19,336 nucleotides of DNA from CAZPXF01 sp964590945 (lineage in GTDB: Bacteria > Bacillota > Clostridia > Lachnospirales > Lachnospiraceae): the NCBI GenBank assembly GCA_964590945.1, contig CAZPXF010000040.1:1-19336 (forward strand), in the 5' to 3' direction. Made by a program: the position numbers and the translations under genes. Of this stretch, positions 1 to 5,875 are shown piece by piece. Under the pieces are notes generated by a model that searched no databases, was not told the DNA's origin, and saw only the letters and a list, made by a program, of their open reading frames with translations. Position 1 is the first letter of the stretch; each line of letters starts with the position of its first letter.

Positions 1-246
1 GATCATTGCATCGATATTGGCCGCATCAGCAAGAACCTGGTTTACAGCATCCTCTTTGAAGACGCAGGTTCCGCCGTTTCGCTTGCAGCCAAAACAGGAA
101 ATGCAGTCCTGCAAGGGTTTGCTGCCAAGCCAGAGCATTTCTGTTTCAATACCTGATTTTGTAAGTACAGAAGCAATTTCATTCAGTGCCACATCAGTAC
201 AACCGTGTTCATGCGGACTGCCATTGATCAGTAATACTTTACCCAT
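1..246 (-). CDS. Iron-sulfur flavoprotein / NADPH-dependent FMN reductase family, N-terminal part
   Basis: The first 82 codons are present and the gene continues beyond the left edge. The start is the ATG at 246, preceded by GGAGG at about 252-256. The protein opens with a flavodoxin-like strand and FMN-phosphate loop (LLINGSPHEHG, residues 5-15), followed by a compact cysteine cluster C48-x2-C51-x2-C54-x6-C61. That cluster resembles the [4Fe-4S] ligand pattern of archaeal and clostridial iron-sulfur flavoproteins (Isf). Members of this family move electrons between a 4Fe-4S centre and FMN in the cytosol. The gene lies 25 bp after the amidohydrolase-like gene and is probably the fifth or later gene of the minus-strand operon. 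It could supply redox equivalents for a step carried out by its neighbours, but this is inference. A flavodoxin-fold quinone reductase without a cluster is less likely given the cysteines. Confidence 0.85.
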   Translation of the reverse strand, partial: MGKVLLINGSPHEHGCTDVALNEIASVLTKSGIETEMLWLGSKPLQDCISCFGCKRNGGTCVFKEDAVNQVLADAANIDAMI

Positions 247-271
247 AAGATCCTCCGGTTTTATTTAAAAT

Positions 272-1315
272 TTATACGTGGTTCTGTTTTTCAGAAATTC
301 TGTAAACGGATACAGCGTTTTGACTGAGCATGAGCGCTTTCTCGTCTTCATCCACGTCCAGTTCTTTCACAAATGCCGGGCCTTCGGTCATCCATACCTG
401 TTTTACCGGATAAGAGGAGCCGTAAATAATATGGTCCGCACCCAGGATTTCTGCAGCAAGCTTCAAACAGGCCTTTCCCCATGGCTGAGCATGCGACATC
501 TCAAAATAGATATTATTTGCGAGCCATTTACGGACATTTTCCGTGTTTGTCTCAAATCGTCCGCCTCCGGAATCACGCGGCATCAGCATTTCTTTAAATG
601 TAAAGTATCCGCCGCCCAGCATCGAGTGGATCATTTTAAGGTCGGGCAGTTCGCCAAACATACCGCTGAACAGTTCGCGGCCAATTGCTGTAATCTGATC
701 CTGACAGCGCCCAAAAGACCGGCGCAGGTTGTTGTAATCGAGCAGTGAGCCGTTGTCAACCGGGAGCGGGGTGTGATGTACGTAGACAGGAACCTTCCGG
801 TCATTGACGTGGCGGAAGAACCTGCGGAACATCGGATCATCGAGATAATGATTTCCGTAGTGTGCCGAAACCTGTACGCCATGCATGTGCAGCTCATCAA
901 TACAGCGGTCAAGCTCCTTAAGAGACGCATCATCACCGTAGGGCGGTACGACTGCCAGCGCGGCCATGCGGCCGTTACTTGCAGCGGCATGCCTGGCAGC
1001 TGCGTCATTAAAGAAACGGCATAGTTCCAGGGTCAGCCATTCCTGGCAGCCCGGAAGCTTCATGACAGCGATGTCAACCCCCGCTTTATCCATATCAGCC
1101 AGCTGTACATCCATCTCATAGTCATTCTCAAAATAGTCAAGATTCGGGCAGCCGAACGGTTTTTCGATACGAAATGCGGTCTGGCCATCCTCTGTCTTAG
1201 TCACGATTGCGTGAACATCGTATTCATTTGGAACCGCACGGCAGAACGCATCGCGGATCTCAGGATCAGTAAAGAGCTCCTTCGGGAGCCAATAAACATT
1301 AGAATCAATTATCAT
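272..1315 (-). CDS. Amidohydrolase_2-fold protein lacking most metal ligands
   Basis: The 347-residue protein has the overall pattern of amidohydrolase family 2 (ACMSD-like TIM barrel). It starts with a strand-1 signature, shows PVYVHH (176-181) at the strand-5 position, a GG after strand 6 (SMLGGG, 231-236) and a GSxYP signature near strand 8 (299-303). Key ligands are missing. The usual DxHxH is D4-S-N-V-Y8, the strand-6 His in SHxGG is M232, and the strand-8 Asp of GSDYP is S301. Only the strand-5 His remains. I chose the ATG at 1315 because GAGAGG lies 10 bp upstream; an in-frame TTG at 1333 is a weaker alternative that overlaps that site. The gene lies 31 bp after the SDR gene and 25 bp before the flavoprotein gene. 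By family, relatives hydrolyse or decarboxylate small acids and amides; here activity of the normal kind is doubtful. Confidence 0.85.
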   Translation of the reverse strand: MIIDSNVYWLPKELFTDPEIRDAFCRAVPNEYDVHAIVTKTEDGQTAFRIEKPFGCPNLDYFENDYEMDVQLADMDKAGVDIAVMKLPGCQEWLTLELCRFFNDAAARHAAASNGRMAALAVVPPYGDDASLKELDRCIDELHMHGVQVSAHYGNHYLDDPMFRRFFRHVNDRKVPVYVHHTPLPVDNGSLLDYNNLRRSFGRCQDQITAIGRELFSGMFGELPDLKMIHSMLGGGYFTFKEMLMPRDSGGGRFETNTENVRKWLANNIYFEMSHAQPWGKACLKLAAEILGADHIIYGSSYPVKQVWMTEGPAFVKELDVDEDEKALMLSQNAVSVYRISEKQNHV

Positions 1316-1346
1316 ATGATATAAACCTCTCAAGAAAATGTGTAGA

Positions 1347-2096
1347 TCAGCCTATCTGCAGGCCGCCTGAAAAATTGAAGATCTGTCCTGTGACAAAGGC
1401 GGATTCTTCACTTGCGATATAGGCAACGAGTGCGCCAAATTCATCTGCGGTTCCAATATGCCCGACCGGAATCGAATCTGCGATAGACGTCACATCGAAA
1501 TCTGTTTCTTTGTGCGGGGCATGGTCATTGATGACACCGCTTCTGGCGATGCAGTTGACCGTAATGCCCTCGGAGGCAAGTGCGCGTGCAAGACATTTTG
1601 TCATCGTGAGGACACCGCCGCGTGCAATGCTGTCGATGATATTTTCGTTCAGGTTTCCGTTCTGTGCCCCGGCTGTTGCCGTCAGGATCATGCGGGGCAC
1701 CTTGCTTCTTCTCAGGAAGGGCAGTGCGGCTTGCATCATGAGGAACGGATCTGTGACCTGATGCGTGAGCTTATCATTTAATTTCTCTTTTGATAGCGTT
1801 TCGATGGGAGCGGCAGCGTTGAGTCCGCCGGTCGTATTGATAACGACATCAACGGAACCGAATTTGTTTTCGATATCACTGAAGACAGCGCCGTCCCCAT
1901 TTTCATTGCTCACAGCGACGATTTGTCCGGGGCAGTCTTTCAGTTCCTCGATGATATCCGCTGCATTTGCCGGATCATGGGTGACCATAACGACATTCAT
2001 GCCTCCCTGTGCCAGCGCCCGGACAGCGCCGCGGCCGATATTTCCGGTTGCGCCTGCGAAGACGCAGGTTCTTCCTTTTAATGTTTGCATAGTCAT
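1347..2096 (-). CDS. Short-chain dehydrogenase/reductase-fold protein with altered catalytic tetrad
   Basis: The 249-residue protein is a full-length classical SDR. A Rossmann glycine motif (AGATGNIG, 14-21), an INTTG segment (86-90, cf. NNAG) and a C-terminal TGQIFNFSGG are present. At the catalytic positions the family residues are replaced. YxxxK is D155-S-I-A-R159, the catalytic Ser region reads TATAG (139-143), and the helix-4 Asn appears to be Q113. Nucleotide binding remains likely, while normal hydride transfer with Tyr/Lys is not. The start is the ATG at 2096, with GGGAG about 4 bp upstream; a second ATG two codons in (2090) has better spacing and is equally possible. The gene is 61 bp downstream of the leucine-rich-repeat gene, and a 14-bp perfect stem-loop lies between them. 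A binding or sensing role is possible; SDRs outside the Tyr/Lys scheme are an alternative. Confidence 0.85.
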   Translation of the reverse strand: MTMQTLKGRTCVFAGATGNIGRGAVRALAQGGMNVVMVTHDPANAADIIEELKDCPGQIVAVSNENGDGAVFSDIENKFGSVDVVINTTGGLNAAAPIETLSKEKLNDKLTHQVTDPFLMMQAALPFLRRSKVPRMILTATAGAQNGNLNENIIDSIARGGVLTMTKCLARALASEGITVNCIARSGVINDHAPHKETDFDVTSIADSIPVGHIGTADEFGALVAYIASEESAFVTGQIFNFSGGLQIG

Positions 2097-2112
2097 TTAT
2101 CTCCCTTTGCAT

Positions 2113-2145
2113 CAGCGGCAAATCTGGTAAACAGATTTGCCGCTG
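2113..2145 (-). other. Perfect 14-bp stem-loop between the LRR and SDR genes
   Basis: The arms CAGCGGCAAATCTG (2113-2126) and CAGATTTGCCGCTG (2132-2145) pair without mismatch around a 5-base loop. No T run follows on either strand, so this is probably not an intrinsic terminator. It sits 12 bases after the LRR stop and a few bases before the ribosome binding site of the SDR gene. An RNA-processing or stability element, or a site limiting SDR translation, is plausible. Confidence 0.8.
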
Positions 2146-2157
2146 TGGTGTTACGAT

Positions 2158-3249
2158 TCAGTGTATGCCTGAATGATAGAATGCCAGTTTTCCAGTCTCG
2201 ATAAGACTTGGCGTATCGGCCTTTTCCAGTGCAGGACAATTGTTAAACGCGAATTTATCAATTTTTTTCACACCGGGAAGAGAAATCTCTTTCAGGTTTA
2301 TACAGCCTTCAAACGCACTTTCGCCAATCTCTTCCACAGAATCCGGGATGTGTACTCTTGTAAGCTGTGAACAGCCGTAAAACATCTCCGCGCTGATTTT
2401 CTTAATTCCGTCCGGAATCGTGATTTCCGCAAGACCGGAACAGTTGTAGAAAGCTTTGTCGCATATTTCCTCAATTCCTTCCGGAAGAACCATCTCTGTG
2501 ACGTTCGCGCAGCCATAAAAAGCGCCCTTGCCGATTTTTTTCAGATTCTTCGGGAGATCGATGCTGTCAAGAGCAATACAGTATGCGAATGCGCGGTCCT
2601 CGATTTCTTCTACGCTTTCCGGCAGCACAACATTTTGCAGAGAATGACAGCCGCTGAAGGAACCTTTCCACACCTTCTTTGTACCTTCCGGAAGTACAGC
2701 GGTTTTCAGTCCGCTTGCTCCGTCATAGGCAAGCATTTCGATTGTCTCAATGCTTTTCGGGAAATTCATGCCGCCGGGGCCCATGCTGTCGGAGCCCGTA
2801 AATGCACGGCGGTGAAGATATTTCACACTATCCGGGACATGGAGTCTGCGAAGGCCGCGGCTTCCGCCGATCCCGCTCGGGTAGATTTCTTCCAGGCCTT
2901 CCGGAAGAATGAGCTCACGGCAATTCATATTCCCGTCAAAACAAAACGGAGGAATGACTTTGACGCTCCTGGAAACATATACCCGCTCTACGCCGCAGTT
3001 GCAGATGCATCCGCGCCCGAGTTCTTCTACACTGTCCGGCATGATGAATTCCTTCATATTGAAAGTCCAGCGGAATGCATAGTCGCCGATCTTCTTCAGA
3101 GTAGACGGAAGAACGACATGTTCAATGTTTGCACTTCCGCAAAAAGCGGATTCCCCGATTTCCGTAACGCCTTCCGGAATGACAACCGTTGTTTCGTTCT
3201 CTTCGGGAGTATAACGGATGACAACATTGTCCTTGATTTCTAATGCCAT
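2158..3249 (-). CDS. Cytosolic BspA-type (LRR_5) leucine-rich-repeat protein
   Basis: The 363-residue protein is made almost entirely of about 13 repeats of roughly 23 residues, with the LRR_5 / Treponema BspA consensus (xxIPDSVEEIGESAFEGCxxLKE). It starts at the ATG at 3249 behind a GGAAGAGGT site. There is no signal peptide, membrane segment, sorting signal or carboxy-terminal anchor. This differs from the usual surface-exposed adhesin-like members of this family, so the protein should stay in the cytosol. The repeat array begins about 20 residues in, after a short strand-rich cap, and ends in a degenerate repeat with several cysteines along the way. It lies 31 bp after the MBL-fold gene and is followed by the SDR gene. 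LRR arrays are protein-binding scaffolds. A role in holding neighbouring enzyme-fold proteins together is only an inference from gene order. Confidence 0.85.
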   Translation of the reverse strand: MALEIKDNVVIRYTPEENETTVVIPEGVTEIGESAFCGSANIEHVVLPSTLKKIGDYAFRWTFNMKEFIMPDSVEELGRGCICNCGVERVYVSRSVKVIPPFCFDGNMNCRELILPEGLEEIYPSGIGGSRGLRRLHVPDSVKYLHRRAFTGSDSMGPGGMNFPKSIETIEMLAYDGASGLKTAVLPEGTKKVWKGSFSGCHSLQNVVLPESVEEIEDRAFAYCIALDSIDLPKNLKKIGKGAFYGCANVTEMVLPEGIEEICDKAFYNCSGLAEITIPDGIKKISAEMFYGCSQLTRVHIPDSVEEIGESAFEGCINLKEISLPGVKKIDKFAFNNCPALEKADTPSLIETGKLAFYHSGIH

Positions 3250-3280
3250 ATTGATACCTCTTCCTTTCTGTTGGATACTG

Positions 3281-4198
3281 TTACTTTACAAGTGATGCAT
3301 TGTAAAGGACACTGTTGTTGTTTACATAGTGGAGTCGGAAGTCATCTTTGCTTTTCTTTCCGTGGAATGTCATTTCGGCGGGAATATCACCCTCTGTCTG
3401 GCCTTTGATGATTTCCTCAACTGCCTGTGCGATATTTTTTGCGACCGCAATATCAAAAGGCATCGGAGACGTCGAGCAAAAGAATTTTGTAGAAGCATCC
3501 GACTGTTCAATGATCTTATTCAGACCTTGCAGATATTCTTTCAGCCCTTCGCGGTTCACTCCGGGCAGATAAGTCGTGTCAATTGACAGCGATTCGCCGG
3601 TGAACATGAAATGATCCGTATCGTTGCCCTTTACAGAAAGAGCGATGCTTCCCGGCGTATGTCCGGGAATATCGATAACCTCGATATGTACGCCGCCGAG
3701 ATGGAAGTTATCAACATCACCCGGGCAGCGAAGAATGTCCGGATGATCGTATGCCATGAAGTTTACGGAACTGTTATCGATGAACATGTCGTCGCAGTAT
3801 TCCTTCAGGATGGGATTGTCTCCGGTCTGCTTTGCCAGAACGCTTCTGCGGTGTGACTCGCTGATGCATTCCTTTGCCATCTCAAGATCTTTTTCAGAGA
3901 TGAATACTTCATCAAAGACGCCTGCGCCGCCGACGCATTCAGGTACGCCGCTCGTACATACGCTCATGATCGCGAGCGGTGTGCCGATGAAGCTTTCTCT
4001 TGCGCAGACGGCTTCCATATATTTTCGGATGTCCCCGACTGCTCCGGTACCTGTGTCAATGGCGATCATACGTTCCCGTGAATAGACCAGGCCGATCGTG
4101 CGGCTTTTCTGCGGCGCATAATTTTCGCTGAAGATAAATACTTTGGTATCATATTGTTTACTGCTAAAAAATTTAAATTTTTCCTGAAAGTTATCCAT
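3281..4198 (-). CDS. Metallo-beta-lactamase-fold protein lacking the HxHxDH metal site
   Basis: The 305-residue protein matches the MBL fold by its order of motifs: IAIDTGTG (45-52), a strand-turn region ending in GGAGVFDEVF (90-99), DIPGHTPGS (176-184) and FTGES (199-203). In the region where HxHxDH is expected the sequence is S83-G-V-P-E-C88, so all three His and the Asp are replaced. H180 of PGHTPGS is kept, but the following Asp is E202 and no terminal His is evident. A normal binuclear zinc site cannot form. It aligns over its N-terminal half with the metal-site-bearing MBL protein at 16146-17036 (IAIDTG/ISIDTG and FDEVFIS/FEAVFMS). The start is ATG 4198, about 8 bp behind AAGGAAGG. It is the first gene of the minus operon, about 117 bases after the predicted transcription start. 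Confidence 0.85.
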   Translation of the reverse strand: MDNFQEKFKFFSSKQYDTKVFIFSENYAPQKSRTIGLVYSRERMIAIDTGTGAVGDIRKYMEAVCARESFIGTPLAIMSVCTSGVPECVGGAGVFDEVFISEKDLEMAKECISESHRRSVLAKQTGDNPILKEYCDDMFIDNSSVNFMAYDHPDILRCPGDVDNFHLGGVHIEVIDIPGHTPGSIALSVKGNDTDHFMFTGESLSIDTTYLPGVNREGLKEYLQGLNKIIEQSDASTKFFCSTSPMPFDIAVAKNIAQAVEEIIKGQTEGDIPAEMTFHGKKSKDDFRLHYVNNNSVLYNASLVK

Positions 4199-4251
4199 AA
4201 ATTGTGCCTTCCTTTTTGGATAATGTTGTGAAATGGTTTCTGACAGTGAAA

Positions 4252-4268
4252 CGGACGTGCAGCGTCCG
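4252..4268 (-). repeat. 6-bp inverted repeat in the minus-operon leader
   Basis: CGGACG and CGTCCG flank a 5-base loop, about 50 bases after the predicted start of the minus-operon RNA and 53 bases before the MBL-fold ATG. It repeats the core of the nearby terminator stem (CCGTCC/GGACGG family). It may be a small leader hairpin; nothing else is recognisable in the rest of the 117-base leader. Confidence 0.4.
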
Positions 4269-4321
4269 GATCAAAATGGAAAGATGAAATCCTGTGCAGC
4301 AGATCTTGTAATGCTGAAGCC

Positions 4322-4350
4322 ATTTTAAGAAAAAAAACCGTCCATGTAAA
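4322..4350 (-). promoter_or_regulatory. Predicted sigma-A promoter of the minus operon
   Basis: On the minus strand TTTACA (4350-4345) and TAAAAT (4327-4322) are 17 bp apart, each one mismatch from consensus. Transcription would start near 4315. The -35 box lies in the loop of the terminator hairpin, and the spacer holds that hairpin's 3' arm and T run. The shared 18-base box ends 13 bases upstream of the -35, the same distance as at the plus-strand promoter. Confidence 0.65.
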
Positions 4351-4367
4351 GTATCCGGACGGTTTTT
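4330..4367 (-). terminator. Intrinsic terminator after the SorC-type regulator gene
   Basis: On the minus strand AAAAACCGTCC (4367-4357) and GGACGGTTTTT (4343-4333) form a perfect 11-bp stem with a 13-base loop, and the T run extends to eight bases (4337-4330). It begins 62 bases after the regulator stop codon and would end that transcript. The + strand reading has a shorter T run (five) and no gene needing termination. Confidence 0.75.
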
Positions 4368-4381
4368 GCACATAATTTCAC
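4364..4381 (-). promoter_or_regulatory. 18-base operator box, minus-operon copy
   Basis: The minus strand reads GTGAAATTATGTGCAAAA, identical base for base to 5735-5752 on the plus strand. It ends 13 bases before the -35 box, corresponding to about -66 to -49 from the predicted start. An activator or upstream-binding regulator site fits this position. The adjacent SorC-type protein is the obvious candidate to bind it. Confidence 0.7.
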
Positions 4382-4429
4382 AAAAATCAGATGAATAAGA
4401 GCAAAATATGAAACTATGATTATGCAGAA

Positions 4430-5437
4430 TCATTTTTTCTTATTTAATTTTTCGTTTCGTTTCAGTACCTCTGTCGCGGTTTCCGTATCGCTGATCAGGA
4501 CATTGATGAGTCCGCCGCGCAGAGCTCCTAAGATCGCGTCGACGCGGTTGGATCCGCTGGCGATACCGACAGTCATACGGTTCCTGCGGATTTCTTCCAG
4601 GGGCATTGCGACGCAGTTGCTGTTCCATTCACTGTTGATGGCGTACCCGTCGATCCCGTAATACTGTGCGCAGATACTTCCAACCGCAAGGTTTTTCTGC
4701 AGCTGCGCAAAGTGCTTTTCCGTCTGATAAGTGTACCATTTGCAGTTTTCGGTCATATCGAGGTTTCCGATGCCCGTGAAGATAATATTGCATTTTTTCA
4801 TCAGGTCGAAGACCGTTTTATTTGAAGGTTCCGTGAGCAGATAATCGCGCACATGGGAGTCACTGACGTAGAGCGGGGCGTTCAGATAGTGGCCGATACC
4901 GGGATAAATATCAAGCAGAAGAGAGATCAATTGCCGTGATTCTGCGTGCATATAAATATTGGAAAATGAACCCATGAGCTGAACAGCGTTTATGTAGCAA
5001 TTGTTTTTCTTGCGGAGTTTTTTGCACATTTCCAGTATTGTTGTACCGTTTGTAAGCCCGATAACCTGATTTCCTTTTATTATATCGGAAGCGTAATCTG
5101 CGGCAAAGTCTGTGACCGCGTGAAAACTGGACTCGGTATCGCTGCCTTCGAAGCAGGTGATGATGATAGCGTCTTTAAGCCTGAAGGTGGAACAGAGCTT
5201 CTTTTCGACAAGCGACGCCCGGTCAAAGACCTGCCGCACATTGATTTCAACAATGCCAAGCTCCTTGGCGGCCTTCAGAAGCCGGGAGATCTTAGAACGC
5301 GAAAAGAAGAGCTTATCCGCTATCTCCGGCTGCAGCATGCCAAGATCATAGTACATATGCGCGACCTGAGATACCAGTGCGTAGTCTTTCCGCGTAATCT
5401 GTTCATCATTTCTTTCATTTGTATTTTTATCTGCCAC
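4430..5437 (-). CDS. SorC/DeoR-family sugar-sensing transcriptional regulator
   Basis: The 335-residue protein has an N-terminal winged-helix/HTH region (about 17-62, with the recognition segment around FFSRSKISRLL) followed by a SorC-type sugar-binding domain of the ISOCOT/phosphosugar-isomerase fold. That domain is recognisable from VIGLTNGTTI (about 124-133), the later VGSICAQYYGIDG and the closing VGIASGSNRVDAILGALRGG. The start is GTG at 5437, preceded by a full GGAGG 8 bp upstream; no in-frame ATG fits better. Family members (SorC, DeoR, CggR, LsrR) bind phosphorylated sugars or related phosphates and control adjacent catabolic operons. Here the gene sits between two operons that share an 18-base box and is followed by its own terminator. 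Two FGGY kinases in the locus could make its effector, though the effector is unknown. Confidence 0.92.
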   Translation of the reverse strand: MADKNTNERNDEQITRKDYALVSQVAHMYYDLGMLQPEIADKLFFSRSKISRLLKAAKELGIVEINVRQVFDRASLVEKKLCSTFRLKDAIIITCFEGSDTESSFHAVTDFAADYASDIIKGNQVIGLTNGTTILEMCKKLRKKNNCYINAVQLMGSFSNIYMHAESRQLISLLLDIYPGIGHYLNAPLYVSDSHVRDYLLTEPSNKTVFDLMKKCNIIFTGIGNLDMTENCKWYTYQTEKHFAQLQKNLAVGSICAQYYGIDGYAINSEWNSNCVAMPLEEIRRNRMTVGIASGSNRVDAILGALRGGLINVLISDTETATEVLKRNEKLNKKK

Positions 5438-5528
5438 AACCGTAACCTCCGAAAGGTGTTTTCCCCCAAATGGAGCCAGCGAATCGCCTCATCAAAAATG
5501 ACTCCCGCAATTCTATTACAATAAAGTA

Positions 5529-5558
5529 ATCATAACACAGAAAGCGTGAAAATGTCTA
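5529..5558 (-). promoter_or_regulatory. Predicted promoter of the SorC-type regulator
   Basis: On the minus strand TAGACA (5558-5553) and TATGAT (5534-5529) are separated by 18 bp, each one mismatch from the sigma-A consensus. A start near 5522 would leave a leader of about 85 bases before the GTG codon. I did not find a copy of the 18-base box close to it. Confidence 0.5.
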
Positions 5559-5669
5559 CCACCGGTCTGTTTTTTGGCTTTTTTTTAGAGAATGTGCTCA
5601 GATGATGCCTGTGCATTTATGTAAAAAGCATGTGATATATGATAGGAGGACCTGCTGATATGGCCGGAT

Positions 5670-5687
5670 ATTTGCACAAATTTTCCA
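5670..5687 (-). promoter_or_regulatory. Partial operator box in opposite orientation
   Basis: By eye 13 of 18 bases match the box when read on the minus strand (core TTTGCACA on the plus strand). It lies 65 bp centre to centre from the exact copy at 5735-5752, close to six helical turns, and points the other way. Both could be contacted by one multimeric regulator. Confidence 0.45.
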
Positions 5688-5734
5688 TACCGGGTGATGA
5701 ATCAGCCACGAAATCCCATAATTTTTGAAAATCA

Positions 5735-5752
5735 GTGAAATTATGTGCAAAA
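5735..5752 (+). promoter_or_regulatory. 18-base operator box, plus-operon copy
   Basis: GTGAAATTATGTGCAAAA is identical to the minus-strand box at 4381-4364. It ends 13 bases before the TTGACG -35 element, covering about -67 to -50 of the predicted start. Orientation and distance to the promoter equal those at the minus operon, which supports a common regulator acting at both. Confidence 0.72.
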
Positions 5753-5765
5753 GAGGCCAGTTTCA

Positions 5766-5795
5766 TTGACGAAAATATGTGCAGGATGATATAAT
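5766..5795 (+). promoter_or_regulatory. Predicted sigma-A promoter of the plus-strand cluster
   Basis: TTGACG (5766-5771) and a perfect TATAAT (5790-5795) are 18 bp apart. A start near 5802 gives a leader of about 74 bases before the TTG start codon at 5876. The spacer contains a partial copy of the box. Confidence 0.75.
5769..5786 (+). promoter_or_regulatory. Partial operator box inside the promoter spacer
   Basis: Twelve of 18 bases match the box, including AAA and ATGTGCA. It overlaps the end of the -35 and the spacer of the plus-operon promoter, and a further ATGTGC follows at 5794-5799. If bound, this site would block RNA polymerase, in contrast to the upstream exact copy. Confidence 0.35.
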
Positions 5796-5875
5796 GTGCC
5801 ACAGCAGACAAGGAAAGATGAAAAAAAGTGCAGAAGATGTAACTGGTAACCTAGCAATAAAAAAGGAGGTCGTAA

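Larger units (their letters stand above)
5438..5875. promoter_or_regulatory. Gene-free control region between the regulator and the plus-strand cluster
   Basis: The 438 bases carry divergent predicted promoters, one exact and at least two partial copies of the 18-base box, and a TATAAT/TTGACG promoter. The remainder (about 5560-5660) is AT-rich with T tracts and contains no recognisable gene. A 22-codon reading frame (5660-5728) is noted under the rejected items. Confidence 0.7.

Noticed and set aside
2158..3249. The repeating DNA of the LRR gene as a CRISPR or satellite array.
   Set aside because: The periodicity is in the coding frame and comes from the 23-residue LRR_5 repeat; units diverge strongly in sequence.
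4252..4268. A riboswitch or T-box in the leader of the minus operon.
   Set aside because: Only one short hairpin is visible in about 117 bases, without conserved riboswitch or T-box core sequences.
5660..5728. A 22-codon reading frame (ATG 5660) behind AGGAGG at 5644-5649 in the control region.
   Set aside because: It lies upstream of the predicted start of the plus-strand RNA, no promoter for it is clear, and it overlaps a box-like site. It may be chance, though the ribosome binding site is good.
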